A DNA stretch of 64,000 nt from DATCJA01 sp963814955 (GTDB lineage: Bacteria > Acidobacteriota > Vicinamibacteria > Vicinamibacterales > UBA2999): positions 62,001 through 126,000 of the forward strand of contig CAWFEX010000008.1 in assembly GCA_963814955.1 (NCBI GenBank), given 5' to 3'. The translations under genes were made by a program, and so were the position numbers. How positions within the stretch are numbered: the stretch's first letter is position 1; every line of letters starts with the position of its first letter. Shown piece after piece: positions 1 to 8,639 of this stretch. The notes beneath the pieces were generated by a model that did not search any database, was not told the DNA's origin, and was given only the letters and a program-made list of their open reading frames with translations.

Positions 1-152
1 GCGGCTACCAGTAATTCGACAACGGCCGGTATCGAAGCGAACAGCCCGGATACAGCCTCATTCAGTTGGCGAACGACGGCACCATCGCCGGCGTTACGGC
101 TGTCCCCATATATCCTGGCGCCACGGCAGCCGCCAGCGCGCAGGCGCGCTGA
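1..152 (+). CDS. C-terminal fragment of an unidentified protein (partial)
   Basis: The frame that ends at the TGA of 150-152 reads as plausible protein (RYRSEQPGYSLIQLAND, then GTIAGVTAVPIYPGATAAA) from about position 15. A stop at 12-14 in the same frame suggests that the true upstream frame is reached through a frameshift, as in many genes here. The gene begins outside the window. It lies 19 bp upstream of the amidohydrolase on the same strand, so the two may share a transcript. The fragment is too short to assign a family. Confidence 0.45.
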
Positions 153-171
153 AGAGGCCGGCGAGGATCGA

Positions 172-1002
172 GTGATCATCGACTGCCACTGCCATGCCGG
201 CAAAGGCGACGGACTCACCGGGCCATGGGACACGGCGGCGCCCCTCGGCAGCTACCTGCGAGTGGGCGGACTGCGTGCTGGGATCGACACGCACTGTTCT
301 TTTCGCCGCCTTTCATTCGGACTATGCGGTGGCGAATCGCCAGGTCGCGGCCGGATTGTCACCGCGCGACCGGACCGTTCTACCGGCTTCGCGTTCGTCC
401 ATCCGGAGCGCGACCGCGGGCCGCGTGCGACCGCCTGGTGCGCGACGGCGGTCGAACAGTACGGCTTCCGCGGCATCAAGGTCCACCGCCACGACGGGCG
501 CATCACGCGCGAGATCTGCGACGGCGCGCGGCTTCGGCGTGCCGGTGCTCTACGACGTCATGGGCGAGGTGTCGGTGGTACGAGCTGCTGGCGACCGAGT
601 ATCCCGACGTCGCCTTCATCATTCCGCACCTCGGCAGCTTCGCCGACGACTGGCGGGCGCAGGTGGCCTTGATTCCGATACTGGCACGCATACCCCAACG
701 TGTACACCGACACGTCCGGCGTGCGCCGTTTCGAACTACTGCAGGAGGCGCTCCAACGCGCCGGGCCTGGCAAAGTTCTCTTTGGCTCCGACGGGCCGTG
801 GCTGCATCCCGGCGTCGAGCTCGAAAAGGTCCGCGCGCTTCAACTATCCGCCGAGGGCGAACGGTTGGTGTTGGGCGGCAACATCCTGCGCCTGATCAGC
901 AACGTAAAACAGAAGCCGCAGTTCCATCCTCCCATGCCGTGGCCGCGCGCTTCGCCGCCCCGTGCCGAAGATCCGTGGCAGCGGTTTCATGACTCGACGT
1001 AG
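172..1002 (+). pseudogene. Amidohydrolase family protein, broken by several frameshifts
   Basis: Starts at GTG 172 after a GAGG Shine-Dalgarno. The product begins VIIDCHCHAGKGDG, the HxH metal-binding start of amidohydrolase-2 TIM barrels. Coding then hops between the three forward frames: RTVLFAAFHSDYAVANRQVA, GFAFVHPERD, QYGFRGIKVHRHDGRITREI, FGVPVLYDVMGEV, YELLATEYPDVAFIIPHLGS, and finally VLFGSDGPWLHPGVELEKVR from about 775 to the stop. PHLGS and GSDGPW are the conserved later strands carrying the metal-ligand His and catalytic Asp. At least four single-base indels in 830 bp break an otherwise full-length protein of about 275 residues. The substrate cannot be predicted. The stop codon TAG is formed by the GTAG of the repeat at 999. 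Assembly indels are as likely as a real pseudogene. Confidence 0.75.
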
Positions 1003-1045
1003 GGCGCGGCTATACGCCGCGCCAGGCGGGCCGTGAAGGCCCGCC
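999..1045. repeat. Two GTAG-type REP hairpins
   Basis: GTAG at 999-1002 is followed by an 8-bp perfect hairpin (GGCGCGGC, TATAC loop, GCCGCGCC, 1003-1023) and a second one (GGCGGGCC, GTGAA loop, GGCCCGCC, 1025-1045). The second stem recurs many times in the window. Confidence 0.85.
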
Positions 1046-1069
1046 ATATGTTGTGAAACCGTTCCGGGG

Positions 1070-2458
1070 TCACGCTGACTTCTGCGTCTGAGGGCGGCGC
1101 TCGTGGCGTTCGCGCCGGATAGCGCGGCGCATCTGCAGCGCGCGATCGGTCACTCCAAGGCGAGCGGCGGCAGCGGCCACGCTGCCCATCTGTTCGACCG
1201 CGATCTGCTCGGCGATGTCCTCTGCCGCGCGGCCGATCTCCTTGAGGCCTGCTCCTGCCGCCACCGCGCCGCGTGATCCCCGCCTCGAATGCGCCCATCC
1301 GCCAATCGCCGGAGAGCGCTGTCGTCGAAGGGCGTTCGTCGAGGGGAATGTCGCCAACGGTGATCGGGCCCGCGCCTGCGTGACGATGGAGCAAACGGGC
1401 GATCACCAGCCTGAGCTCACGGACGTTGTTCGGGTATCGCGCTGAAGCAGCCACGAGCGTACGGCTGCATCGACTGATCGAACCGCTCCGTCATCGCTCA
1501 GCTCTTTCAGGAAATGCTCGGTCAACACCGGCACATCCTCGATGCGCTCGCGGAGAGGCGGAAGATGACAGCAGACTCCCGCGATGCGGTAATACAGATC
1601 CGCGCGAAAACGTCCGGCGGCAACCTCAGCGCGCAAATCGCGGTTGGTGGCGCACACCAGGCGAAAATCAGTCCGCTTCCAGACATTCCCGCCGACGCGC
1701 TTGTAGGTGCGTTCCTGCACCGCACGCAGGAGCTGCGTCTGCAGCTCCAGCGGCAGCTCGCCGATTTCATCGAGGAACAGGGTGCCTCCTGCGGCGAGGG
1801 CAAATGCGCCGTCGCGTGCATTGACGGCTCCAGTGAACGCACCACGCTCGTGGCCGAAGAACTCACTGCCGGAAAGGCTCGGCACGAGCGTGCTGCAATC
1901 CAGCACAATCAGGTCACGCTTGGCTGGACGTTCGTCCAGGGCGTGCACCAGACGGGCAGCCAGCTCCTTGCCGGTTCCGCTCTCGCCGGTAATGAGAACC
2001 GGCGCCTGCGTGAAGCGTGCGGCCTCGACCAGCTGGTTGCGAACGGCCAGCCACTTCGGACTCCGCCCGATCAGCGCCATCCGCACGGCGTCGGATTCGG
2101 CGATGGCATCGACCTGCGCCCATCGCTCGAGCCGTGCCGTCACGCTTTGGCCTGACGAGATGTCGTACCACCTGAAAACGTCGGACGCGCCCGAGCCAAG
2201 CAGCGCCCACGCCGCCTCGGGCGTGCAACTCGCCGTCGTCAGGCCAATCGCAAGAACTCTGCGGCGCCCGCCTGCAGCGAGTTCTTGTAGCCGCTCGCAT
2301 AACGCGGCGTCGAAGCGGTCGAAGAAGACAATGCCGGGAAAGGACGGACTCGACTGTTCGAGCTGTTGGGGTTCCAGCCCGGCCGTTCGGAGCGCACCGA
2401 TGATTGGGGGCGCGATCGCCTCAACCGACTCGCATGCGAAGTGATACCAGACTCGCAT
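1070..2458 (-). CDS. Sigma-54-dependent transcriptional activator (AAA+ and HTH), two frameshifts
   Basis: An enhancer-binding protein that uses ATP to open sigma-54 RNA polymerase promoters. Visible motifs are Walker A GESGTGKE, the sigma-54 contact loop GAFTGA, Walker B GGTLFLDEIGELP, the sensor segment LVCATNRDL, and a C-terminal Fis-like helix-turn-helix (VAAAAARLGVTDRALQMRR). The N-terminal 150 residues or so resemble no sensor domain I recognise. The preferred start is ATG 2458 (MRVWYHFACES); the frame stays open to 2572. Frame changes near 1440 and 1275 join RSWLLQ to RYPNNVRELRLVIARLLHR and then to the HTH, so the intact protein would have about 460 residues. It is divergent from the DUF3617 gene. 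No certain sigma-54 promoter was found close by, so its target is unknown. Confidence 0.88.
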
Positions 2459-2592
2459 GGAACTCCGAAGAACCGGGCAACCCGCTCGTACACCCGCACG
2501 CCAGCCGACCGTGGCGATTCCGCTGGCAGCCGCTTTTGGGCAAGCGTACGGCTGCATGAGGGAGTTGGACATCGGGTCCTGAAAGTCGTGCC

Positions 2593-2673
2593 GATTGCAA
2601 TCACAATCACCGGTCGTTGCACGCGAAGGTGCAATCGACCTCTGCCCTTACGACCTCCGCGGAGTGGCATAAT
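2593..2673. promoter_or_regulatory. Divergent control region with two palindromes and an extended -10-like box
   Basis: The 240-bp gap between the sigma-54 activator and the DUF3617 gene holds a perfect 10-bp palindrome GATTGCAATC (2593-2602), an inverted repeat TTGCAC-N6-GTGCAA (2617-2634), and TGGCATAAT (2665-2673). The last resembles an extended -10 box about 27 bp upstream of the DUF3617 ATG. These could be operators and a promoter, but no matching -35 box is clear. Confidence 0.35.
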
Positions 2674-2699
2674 CACATTCCACCTTCACAGGAGTCGCC

Positions 2700-3131
2700 A
2701 TGAAGCTCACGACCGTTGCCGTCCTCGTCACGCTCGGCCTCGCCGCTGCTGCCTCCGACGCCGCCGCCCAGAGCAGCCCGATGCGTCCGGGACGCTGGGA
2801 AGTCACCATCCAGATGGAGATGCCGGGCATGCCCGTGCAGATGCCGCCTATCAAAGACGCCCGGTGCATCACGCAGCAGCAGCTCGATAGTTCGGCACAC
2901 GGACTGCCCAGCGGGGCGAAGAATCCGAACGACTGCAAGGTGTCGAACTACATGGCGGCCGGCAGCACGGTGACATGGAGCATGGCGTGCTCGGGTCCGC
3001 CCGCCTCAACCGGCACCGGCGAGCTGCGCTTCGACGGCGACACGTACAACGGCACGATGAAGATGACGATGGAGCAGATGCCGATGACGATGAAGCTGTC
3101 AGGAAAGCGCGTGGGGGATTGCACGCAGTAA
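2700..3131 (+). CDS. DUF3617 family secreted protein
   Basis: 143 residues. A signal peptide (MKLTTVAVLVTLGLAAAASDAAAQ) precedes MRPGRWEVTIQMEMPGMPVQ, the 'pGlWe' opening typical of DUF3617. Paired cysteines follow (ARCITQQQ, NDCKVSNY, MACSGPP, GDCTQ), compatible with disulfides in the periplasm. The C-terminal half is methionine-rich (MKMTMEQMPMTMKLSG), as is common in this family. The function of DUF3617 is unknown. The start is supported by AGGAG six bases upstream (CACAGGAGTCGCCATG). It is a single gene divergent from the sigma-54 activator. Confidence 0.85.
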   Translation: MKLTTVAVLVTLGLAAAASDAAAQSSPMRPGRWEVTIQMEMPGMPVQMPPIKDARCITQQQLDSSAHGLPSGAKNPNDCKVSNYMAAGSTVTWSMACSGPPASTGTGELRFDGDTYNGTMKMTMEQMPMTMKLSGKRVGDCTQ

Positions 3132-3136
3132 GACTT

Positions 3137-3230
3137 TAGCCTTTGGTCTCTAGTCTTTGGTCTTTGGTCTCTGGGCTTTCCGCCCTGGGTCCCTTTTGAC
3201 CTTTGACCTTTGACTTTTGACCTTCAAAGT
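3137..3230. repeat. Low-complexity heptamer-like repeats
   Basis: The convergent gap after the DUF3617 gene consists of CTTTGGTCT units (three copies) followed by tandem TTTGACC/TTTGACT heptamers running to the end of the GNAT gene. No gene is seen in it. Confidence 0.7.
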
Positions 3231-3712
3231 TCTCTCGTCATCTCGACCATCGTTCTGCGGAAGCCGAGACGATCGAACAGCCGCTGCGCAGCGTCGTTCT
3301 TGTCGGCCGTCCACAGCATCACGCGAGGCGCGCCGCGGCTCCGCAGCCAGTCGATGGCCGCCTCGATGAGAGCATTTGCGATGCCCAGGCGGCGGCCAAC
3401 TTCTTCCACCGCGACGTCTTCGATGAAGCCGCACGCGTCGCGCAGCTCCCTCCACGACATCGGCTCGAGACCGGCAAAGACGTACCCGATCACGGCCCCG
3501 TCCTTTTCCGCCACGAACACGGCCGAATCGTCCTCGTCCAGCTGAGACCCCAGAAACCGCCCGTATCCGGCTTCGGCGCCTGCGCCAGGCGCCAGGAACC
3601 GCTGCGGGTCGAAGGAGTAATGCGTTCGCATGAGCAGGGCGCCGAGGCGTCCAAGCGCGGGCACGTCCTTTTCGGTGGCGCGGCGAATCACGAACGGTGC
3701 AGCGTCCGGCAT
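3224..3712 (-). CDS. GNAT family N-acetyltransferase
   Basis: 162 residues with the GNAT fold order: the opening FVIRRATEKDVPALGRLG, motif A strand FVAEKDGAVIGYVFAGL, then IEDVAVEEVGRRLGIANALI (the acetyl-CoA R/QxxGxG/A loop, here RRLGIA) and the C-terminal RLFDRLGFRRTMVEM. It transfers acetyl groups from acetyl-CoA to an amine. The substrate is not predictable, although the closest look is that of small-molecule or protein N-acetyltransferases. Its start is only 16 bp from the divergent matrixin start. Confidence 0.88.
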   Translation of the reverse strand: MPDAAPFVIRRATEKDVPALGRLGALLMRTHYSFDPQRFLAPGAGAEAGYGRFLGSQLDEDDSAVFVAEKDGAVIGYVFAGLEPMSWRELRDACGFIEDVAVEEVGRRLGIANALIEAAIDWLRSRGAPRVMLWTADKNDAAQRLFDRLGFRRTMVEMTREL

Positions 3713-3728
3713 CGATCAGACATATCTT

Positions 3729-4418
3729 ATGGGAATGCTGCCAAAAGCCCGGCTCCCGCGGTCCGGGAAAGAGAAAGATACGGCGACCGTGATCGCGTGC
3801 GCGGCCATCGTCGGCATTGCCGTGCATGTAGCGATGTCGGCACAGCGGCTGCCCACACTGTCGCCGCTCGACAGCACCGGACGGGTGACCTACTTCATCG
3901 GCGAAGGCGTGCCTGGATCCCAGTTTCGTCCCGAGGATCGAGAGCTGGCGGGGTGGGCCCTGAAGGCATGGGAACGGACCACTGGCGGCGCACTCCGGTT
4001 CGAACCGTCTCGCGAACAGGACGCGCTCATCCGCGTGCGCTGGGTGAACGAGCAGGACGGACTGTACGGCGAGATGCGGCCCCTCTCCGTCAACGGCCAG
4101 CGCGGCGCGGAAGTATTCGTGCGACCGGATACCGACGGTCTCGGCGGAGAAATCGCACGCCTGGCGCGAACCGATCCGCTGATGCGCGACACCATCGTCT
4201 ACCTGACATGCGTCCACGAGCTCGGACATGCGCTGGGTCTCGATCACACGAGCGACTTCGCCGACATCATGTATTTCTTCGGGTTCGGCGGGGATATTCC
4301 GGGGTTCTTCAGGCGCTACCGCGATCAGCTGAAGCAGCGCGGAGACATCGCCGGCGTGTCGGGGCTCTCCGCGGGCGATATCGAGCGAGTGGCGGCGTTG
4401 TACGCGCGCAGTCGGTAG
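3729..4418 (+). CDS. Matrixin/metzincin-type zinc metalloprotease, exported or membrane-anchored
   Basis: 229 residues from ATG 3729. After a short basic N-terminus there is one hydrophobic segment (VIACAAIVGIAVHVAMSA), then a compact metzincin domain. The zinc site HELGHALGLDH gives the HExxHxxGxxH pattern, followed by DIMYFF, whose Met is a good candidate for the met-turn. This places a secreted or membrane-anchored peptidase outside the cytoplasm. Divergence from the GNAT gene with only 16 bp between starts means that each promoter must lie in the other coding region or that the true start is further downstream. The target protein is unknown. Confidence 0.8.
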   Translation: MGMLPKARLPRSGKEKDTATVIACAAIVGIAVHVAMSAQRLPTLSPLDSTGRVTYFIGEGVPGSQFRPEDRELAGWALKAWERTTGGALRFEPSREQDALIRVRWVNEQDGLYGEMRPLSVNGQRGAEVFVRPDTDGLGGEIARLARTDPLMRDTIVYLTCVHELGHALGLDHTSDFADIMYFFGFGGDIPGFFRRYRDQLKQRGDIAGVSGLSAGDIERVAALYARSR

Positions 4419-4421
4419 GCA

Positions 4422-4634
4422 CGCGCAGTCACGCGCAGTCCGCTGTCACGCGCACGCTAAAAGCGTGCGCTCTACGGGTGTGCGTGCATCGCGGAACGTG
4501 CGGCGTGATCGGGCCGGGTGTAGCGCGCACGCTTCAGCGTGCGCGGTCGGAGATTGCGGAGACCACGATTGAGGCGGGCCGTGAAGGCCCGCCCTACGGC
4601 CAAAATTCGGCGGGTCCGGAAGGACCCGCCCTAC
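4422..4634. repeat. Cluster of four REP hairpins from two families, with short direct repeats
   Basis: CACGCGCAGT direct repeats (from 4422) lead into hairpin GCGCACGCT/AGCGTGCGC (4450-4470), the same stem headed by GTAG (4520-4544), GGCGGGCC/GGCCCGCC ending in CTAC (4573-4597), and GGCGGGTCC/GGACCCGCC ending in CTAC (4609-4634). Together they fill the space between the convergent protease and GlcG genes. Confidence 0.85.
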
Positions 4635-4635
4635 A

Positions 4636-5800
4636 TTAACGAGAGCTGGACGTCGTCGCGGCGGGATACGCCGGCAGCGTCACGTGCTCGCCGAACGTGG
4701 CCTTGAGGCCCTCGATCGCGCAGTTCTCGTCGCCGCCGCCACCCGCACCGCCGCCCACGCCAATCGCGCCGATCATCTGGCCGTCGACGACGATGGGCAG
4801 GCCGCCCGAGTTCGTGAAGAAGTCGTACTGCGTGATGGTGCGGTTCTGGCTCGCGGGGTTGTTGCGTCCCTGCGCGGTATACACGGACGTCGGCACGCGG
4901 GTCCTCAGCGACGTCTGCGCCTTCAGCAGCGCCGTGCGGATGTTGTTGAAGACCTGCCCGTCCATCCGCTCCATGTGCACGAGCTCGCCGGCGTTGTCGA
5001 TGATGTAGAGCGACATGCTCGCCGCCCTTCGCCGCCGCGAAGTCGCGGCAGACGCGTGCGACCTTCTTCGCCGCTGCGAGAGAAATCTGGTTGCCGTCGA
5101 ACACGTTCGACGCGCCTCGTCCGCCAACAACCCACTCGGAGTTCGAGACACCGGTCTTCGGCGTGGTCGTGGTGGTGAACCGCGGAACCGGGGCCGCGTT
5201 GGCGGGCGCCGCATTCTGCGGCCGCGGCAAATCCTCAATCAGCGGCGCGACATTCGAGGCGCCCAGCACCTCCTGCATCGCCTTGTGGCCGCAGATCTCG
5301 TCGCTCCACACCGGCACGCGCGGCGCCGATCCGCCGATGCCAATCGCGCCAATGATCTGCTTGTTGACGATCACGGGCAGACCGCCGGAGTTCGCGAACA
5401 AGCCAAGCTGAATCCGCTGCAGCTCCGTGTTCGGATTCTGGGTCACCTGATTCATCACGACCTTGCTGGGCGCGCGCTGCGCGAGCGCCGTCCGCGCCTT
5501 CATCTCGGCCGTGATGATGTTCAGGTAGCCCTGGCCGTCCATGCGATCGACGTAGACGTGATTGCCGTCGTTGTCGAGCACGTACATGGTGATGGCCACT
5601 TTCTCGGCAGCCGCGAGCTTCTGGCACGCCTCGGCGATGCGCTCAGCAGTGGCGAGATTGATGGTGGTGAAATCCTGTATCTGTTCGGCAGCCTTGCCGC
5701 TGACGACGAACTGCGAGGGCACGGTCTGCGCGAGCACCCCGCTCCCCAACGCGATAGCGGCGGCGGCAAGCACGCCCGAAGTCATGTTGCGCACGTTCAT
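4636..5800 (-). CDS. Secreted GlcG/HbpS (DUF336) protein with two tandem domains, one frameshift
   Basis: A signal peptide (MTSGVLAAAAIALGSGVLAQ) is followed by two copies of the DUF336 fold. In each copy the order is a LA.AERIA.AC-type helix, a YVLDNDGNHVYVDRMDGQ or YIIDNAGELVHMERMDGQ strand, then FANSGGLPVIVNKQIIGAIG or FTNSGGLPIVVDGQMIGAIG. Members bind haem or cobalamin-like ligands or act with glycolate-utilisation genes; the ligand here is unknown. A one-base shift near 5020 separates the second domain (ASMSLYIIDN onward) from the first. The RBS AGGGAGGA supports ATG 5800, and a good promoter lies at 5828-5856. The intact protein would have about 388 residues. Confidence 0.85.
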
Positions 5801-5827
5801 GCGGTCCTCCCTGATAGCAACCGTCGC

Positions 5828-5856
5828 ATTGTGCTCCTATGGGACGTCAGGGTCAA
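5828..5856 (-). promoter_or_regulatory. Probable sigma-70 promoter of the GlcG-like gene
   Basis: On the minus strand, TTGACC (5851-5856) and CACAAT (5828-5833) are separated by exactly 17 bp, and the implied start lies about 20 nt before the ATG at 5800. Confidence 0.55.
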
Positions 5857-5860
5857 TCGG

Positions 5861-6121
5861 GAGCTCGCGTGGGTTGGTGATCTGCGTTCGCGTAAGCCAG
5901 GCCGACCGCACCGCGAAGCCGGAAAGCAGTCGGAGCGATTACTCGCGTCGACTTCCGACAACGCGTTTTCGTTGCCGCGAGTTATCCCCGCCATTTCGAG
6001 CCGCGTGATGGACCCCGCTCCGAGACAGCAAGTAGTCGACGCGGCGGCAAACGATTACGAGCTCCGGCTGATTTCCCGGCCGCAGCGTCCGCGGACGCGG
6101 ATCACTAACCCACGCGAACTC
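5861..6121. mobile_element. Candidate MITE-like element with 32-bp imperfect terminal inverted repeats
   Basis: 5861-5892 and 6090-6121 are inverted copies with 28 of 32 matches (all four differences are transitions), enclosing about 197 bp. The interior has nested inverted repeats: ACTCGCG (5941-5947) with CGCGAGT (5976-5982), and inside it CAACG-CGTTTT-CGTTG (5959-5974). No coding sequence is convincing in it. No clear target-site duplication is visible, so mobility is an inference. Confidence 0.4.
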
Positions 6122-6145
6122 TGGTCAGGCTGTGGCCAATCGACA

Positions 6146-6298
6146 GGCGGGCCGTAAAGGCCCGCCCTACGCAGTACTCCGTCGCCCGTCGCGGGGGTGG
6201 TCGGGTCCGGCTGAAGCCGGACACTACGTACGCGACGCACAGGCGGGCCGTAAGAGGCCCGCCCTACGTACACTGGTCCGGCTCAAGCCGGACACTAC
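6146..6298. repeat. Cluster of four REP hairpins, two families alternating
   Basis: GGCGGGCC/GGCCCGCC hairpins (6146-6170 and 6242-6267) alternate with GTCCGGC/GCCGGAC hairpins (6205-6227 and 6276-6298). Each ends in CTAC. They occupy the space downstream of the P5C dehydrogenase gene. Confidence 0.88.
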
Positions 6299-6323
6299 GT
6301 CGACTGGTGGCGTCGACTGGTGG

Positions 6324-7953
6324 TCACTCGCCCAGCATGAAGGGATAGCCGTAACTCGTCGGCGGAACCAGGGTCTCCTTGATGGTGCGCGCGCTCACCC
6401 ACCGGAGCAGGTTCAACATCGATCCCGCTTTGTCGTTGGTGCCGCTTGCCCTGGCGCCGCCAAACGGCTGCTGACCGACGACTGCCCCCGTCGGCTTGTC
6501 GTTGATGTAGAAGTTGCCGGCCGCATCGCGAAGCGCGCGCTCGGCTTCGGCCAGCGCCCGGCGCTCGGTCGCGAACACGGCGCCGGTCAGCGCGTACGGC
6601 GACGTCGTGTCGACGAGCTCGAGACACTGCCGCCACTCGCCGTCCGGATACACGTAGAGGGTCACGACCGGGCCGAACAGCTCCGTCTGCAGCGTCTCGT
6701 AATCGGGAACATGGGCCTGAATCAGTGTCGGCTCGATGAAGTACCCCTCGTTGGCGTTCGTGCCTCCGCCGGTCAGGATCTTCGCGTCGGGCGACGAGCG
6801 TGCCCGTTCGATCGCGCCCGACAGGCGGTTGAAGGCGGCGCGATCGATCACCGCGCCAATGAAGTTCCGGAAATCCGCCACGTCCCCCATGCGCAGACTC
6901 CGGATCTGCTCTATGAGTTCCTCACGGATGCGCCGCCAGAGCGCATCGGGAACATAGATTCTCGACGCCGCACTGCACTTCTGCCCCTGGAATTCGTAGC
7001 CGCCTCGAACGATCGCGGTGATCAGCGCGTCCGGGTCCGCACTCTCGTGAGCGAGGATGAAATCCTTGCCGCCGGTTTCTCCGACGAGGCGCGGATAGCT
7101 CGCGTATCGAGCGATGTTCTCGCCAACGGTGCGCCACATCCCCTGGAACACGTCCGTCGATCCCGTAAAGTGGATCCCAGCGAGCGCCGGGTGGTTCAGC
7201 ACCACGTCGCTCACGAGCCGCGCGTCGCCAGGGACGAAGTTGATGACACCGGGCGGCAGGCCAGCCTCCTCGAACAGCCGCGCGAGGAAGTGGTTGCTGA
7301 AGACCGTGGAGCTGGCGCACTTCCATACGACGGTGTTGCCGAGGATGGCCGGCGCGGCGGGCAGGTTCCCGGCGATCGACGTGAAGTTGAACGGCGTAAC
7401 GGCGTAGACGAATCCCTCGAGCGGCCGGTAGTCGATCCGATTCCACGCGCCTGGGGAGGAGAGCGGCTGTTCCTGGTAGATTCGCTCCGCGAAGTGCGCG
7501 TTGAAACGCAGGAAGTCGATCATCTCGCACGCCGCATCGATTTCCGCCTGATGCGCGGTCTTGCTCTGATTGAGCATCGTCGCCGCGTTGAGCGTGTCGC
7601 GCCACGAGGTGGCGAGCAGCTCGGCGGCGCGCAGGAAAACGGCGGCGCGCTGCTGCAGCGTCCACGATGCCCACTCTTCTCTCGCGTCCAGGGCGGCCTG
7701 GATTCGCGCGCTTCACTTCGTTCTCGCCCGCCTTGTGCCACGTGGCCAGCACGTGCTGATGCCGGTGCGGCATGTGGACGCAGCCGATCTGTCCCGTGCG
7801 CACCTCTTCCCCGCCGATCAGGACGGGGATGTCAATTGGTGCGCGCGACATATCGGCCAGCTTCAGCTTCAGCGACGCCCGCTCCGGCGAACCAGGGGCA
7901 TATGGCCTGATCGCCTCGTTCACGGGCGTCGGAATTCGTGCGAACTCGCTCAA
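6324..7953 (-). CDS. pruA: 1-pyrroline-5-carboxylate dehydrogenase (proline catabolism), one frameshift
   Basis: Oxidises glutamate-gamma-semialdehyde (from P5C) to glutamate with NAD+, the second step of proline use. The catalytic Glu lies in LVGETGGKDFILA and the nucleophile in EFQGQKCSAASRIYVP, both in the form characteristic of P5C dehydrogenases. The NAD-binding segment is VTPFNFTSIAGNLPAAP, and the C-terminus is GGARASGTNDKAGS with LLRWVSARTIKE. About 542 residues match the monofunctional family. The N-terminus (LSEFARIPTPVNEAIRPYAP) and the rest are joined by a one-base shift near 7700. The start is best placed at TTG 7953 behind GAGGAG; an ATG at 7992 would add residues encoded by a dispersed repeat. 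The truncated GntR gene lies just upstream. No proline dehydrogenase gene is nearby. Confidence 0.9.
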
Positions 7954-7970
7954 AATCCTCTCCTCACAGG

Positions 7971-7989
7971 AACCACGAAGACACGAAGG
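7971..7989. repeat. Dispersed AACCACGAAGACACGAAGG repeat
   Basis: A copy of the ACCACGAAG/ACACGAAGG family seen again at 9555-9600, 22833-22852, 26130-26150 and 26993-27076. It lies between the GntR stop and the P5C dehydrogenase start. Confidence 0.7.
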
Positions 7990-8008
7990 CAATTACAAAC
8001 ACCGCCCT

Positions 8009-8395
8009 CTATCGGGCTTCGCAGAAGTCTTCCTGCAACTCGCTGGCGGACCTCTGAAAGTAGCGCTCGAGATGCCCCACGATCAGATACAGCTCGCGGG
8101 CATCGTCTCGGGTCAGCGGGGCGACGATGATGCGCGCCTTCCGGGCCCCTTTGTGCTCGACCACGTAGCCCTCACGGTGCAGCCACTGGAGGGCGCCGCG
8201 AATCGGCGTCCGGCTCAGGCTCAAACGCTCGGCGATTTTGGCCTCGATGATCCAGGCGCCCGGGGGCAGATTGCCGCGAACGATCAGCTCGCGCAGGGCC
8301 TGGAACGCACGGGTGACACTGCTGCCGTTGTCGGCTTTGACTGTCGTTCTTGGCGCAGCGGCCGCCTTGCGGCGGGATTTCTGCTTGGCAGGCAC
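8009..8395 (-). CDS. GntR-family regulator reduced to its DNA-binding domain
   Basis: 128 residues. A basic N-terminal tail (PAKQKSRRKAAAAPR) is followed by a winged helix of the GntR type: LRELIVRGNLPPGAWIIEAK, IAERLSLSRTPIRGALQWL, HREGYVVEHKG. The next helix (TRDDARELYLIVGHLERYF) looks like the first helix of an FCD ligand-binding domain, but the protein stops about 20 residues later, whereas relatives run to about 220. Only 55 bp separate the stop from the P5C dehydrogenase start, so the rest of the FCD domain is absent rather than merely frameshifted. It may control the P5C dehydrogenase gene, with which it would be co-transcribed, or be a remnant. Confidence 0.78.
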   Translation of the reverse strand: MPAKQKSRRKAAAAPRTTVKADNGSSVTRAFQALRELIVRGNLPPGAWIIEAKIAERLSLSRTPIRGALQWLHREGYVVEHKGARKARIIVAPLTRDDARELYLIVGHLERYFQRSASELQEDFCEAR

Positions 8396-8424
8396 GTTCG
8401 CGGCTGACGGCCATTATGGCATCT

Positions 8425-8626
8425 TCGCGCACTGTCGCGCACCGTCGCGCACGCTAAAGCGTGCGCTCTACGAGAGCCTTGTAGCCGCGTCCGCGCACGC
8501 TAAAGCGTGCGCTCTACAAGCGTGCGCGCTACGAGAGCCTTGTAGTACGTAGTGTCCGGCTTCAGCCGGACTGACGCGAGGTCCGGACACGCTAAAGCGT
8601 GCGCTCTACAAGCGTGCGCGCTACGG
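8425..8626. repeat. REP cluster with short tandem repeats
   Basis: TCGCGCAC(T/C)G decamers (8425-8454) run into GCGCACGCT/AGCGTGCGC hairpins ending in CTCTAC (8447-8471, 8493-8517, partial 8588-8609). A GTAG-headed GTCCGGC/GCCGGAC hairpin sits at 8549-8571. The stretch separates the GntR gene from the PhzF gene, which end and start away from it. Confidence 0.85.
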
Positions 8627-8639
8627 GATCGGGGCGGGT

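Noticed and set aside
6132..7910. 592-codon plus-strand frame opposite the P5C dehydrogenase gene
   Set aside because: No family motifs and rich in Arg/Gly. The opposite strand carries a complete enzyme with catalytic residues.
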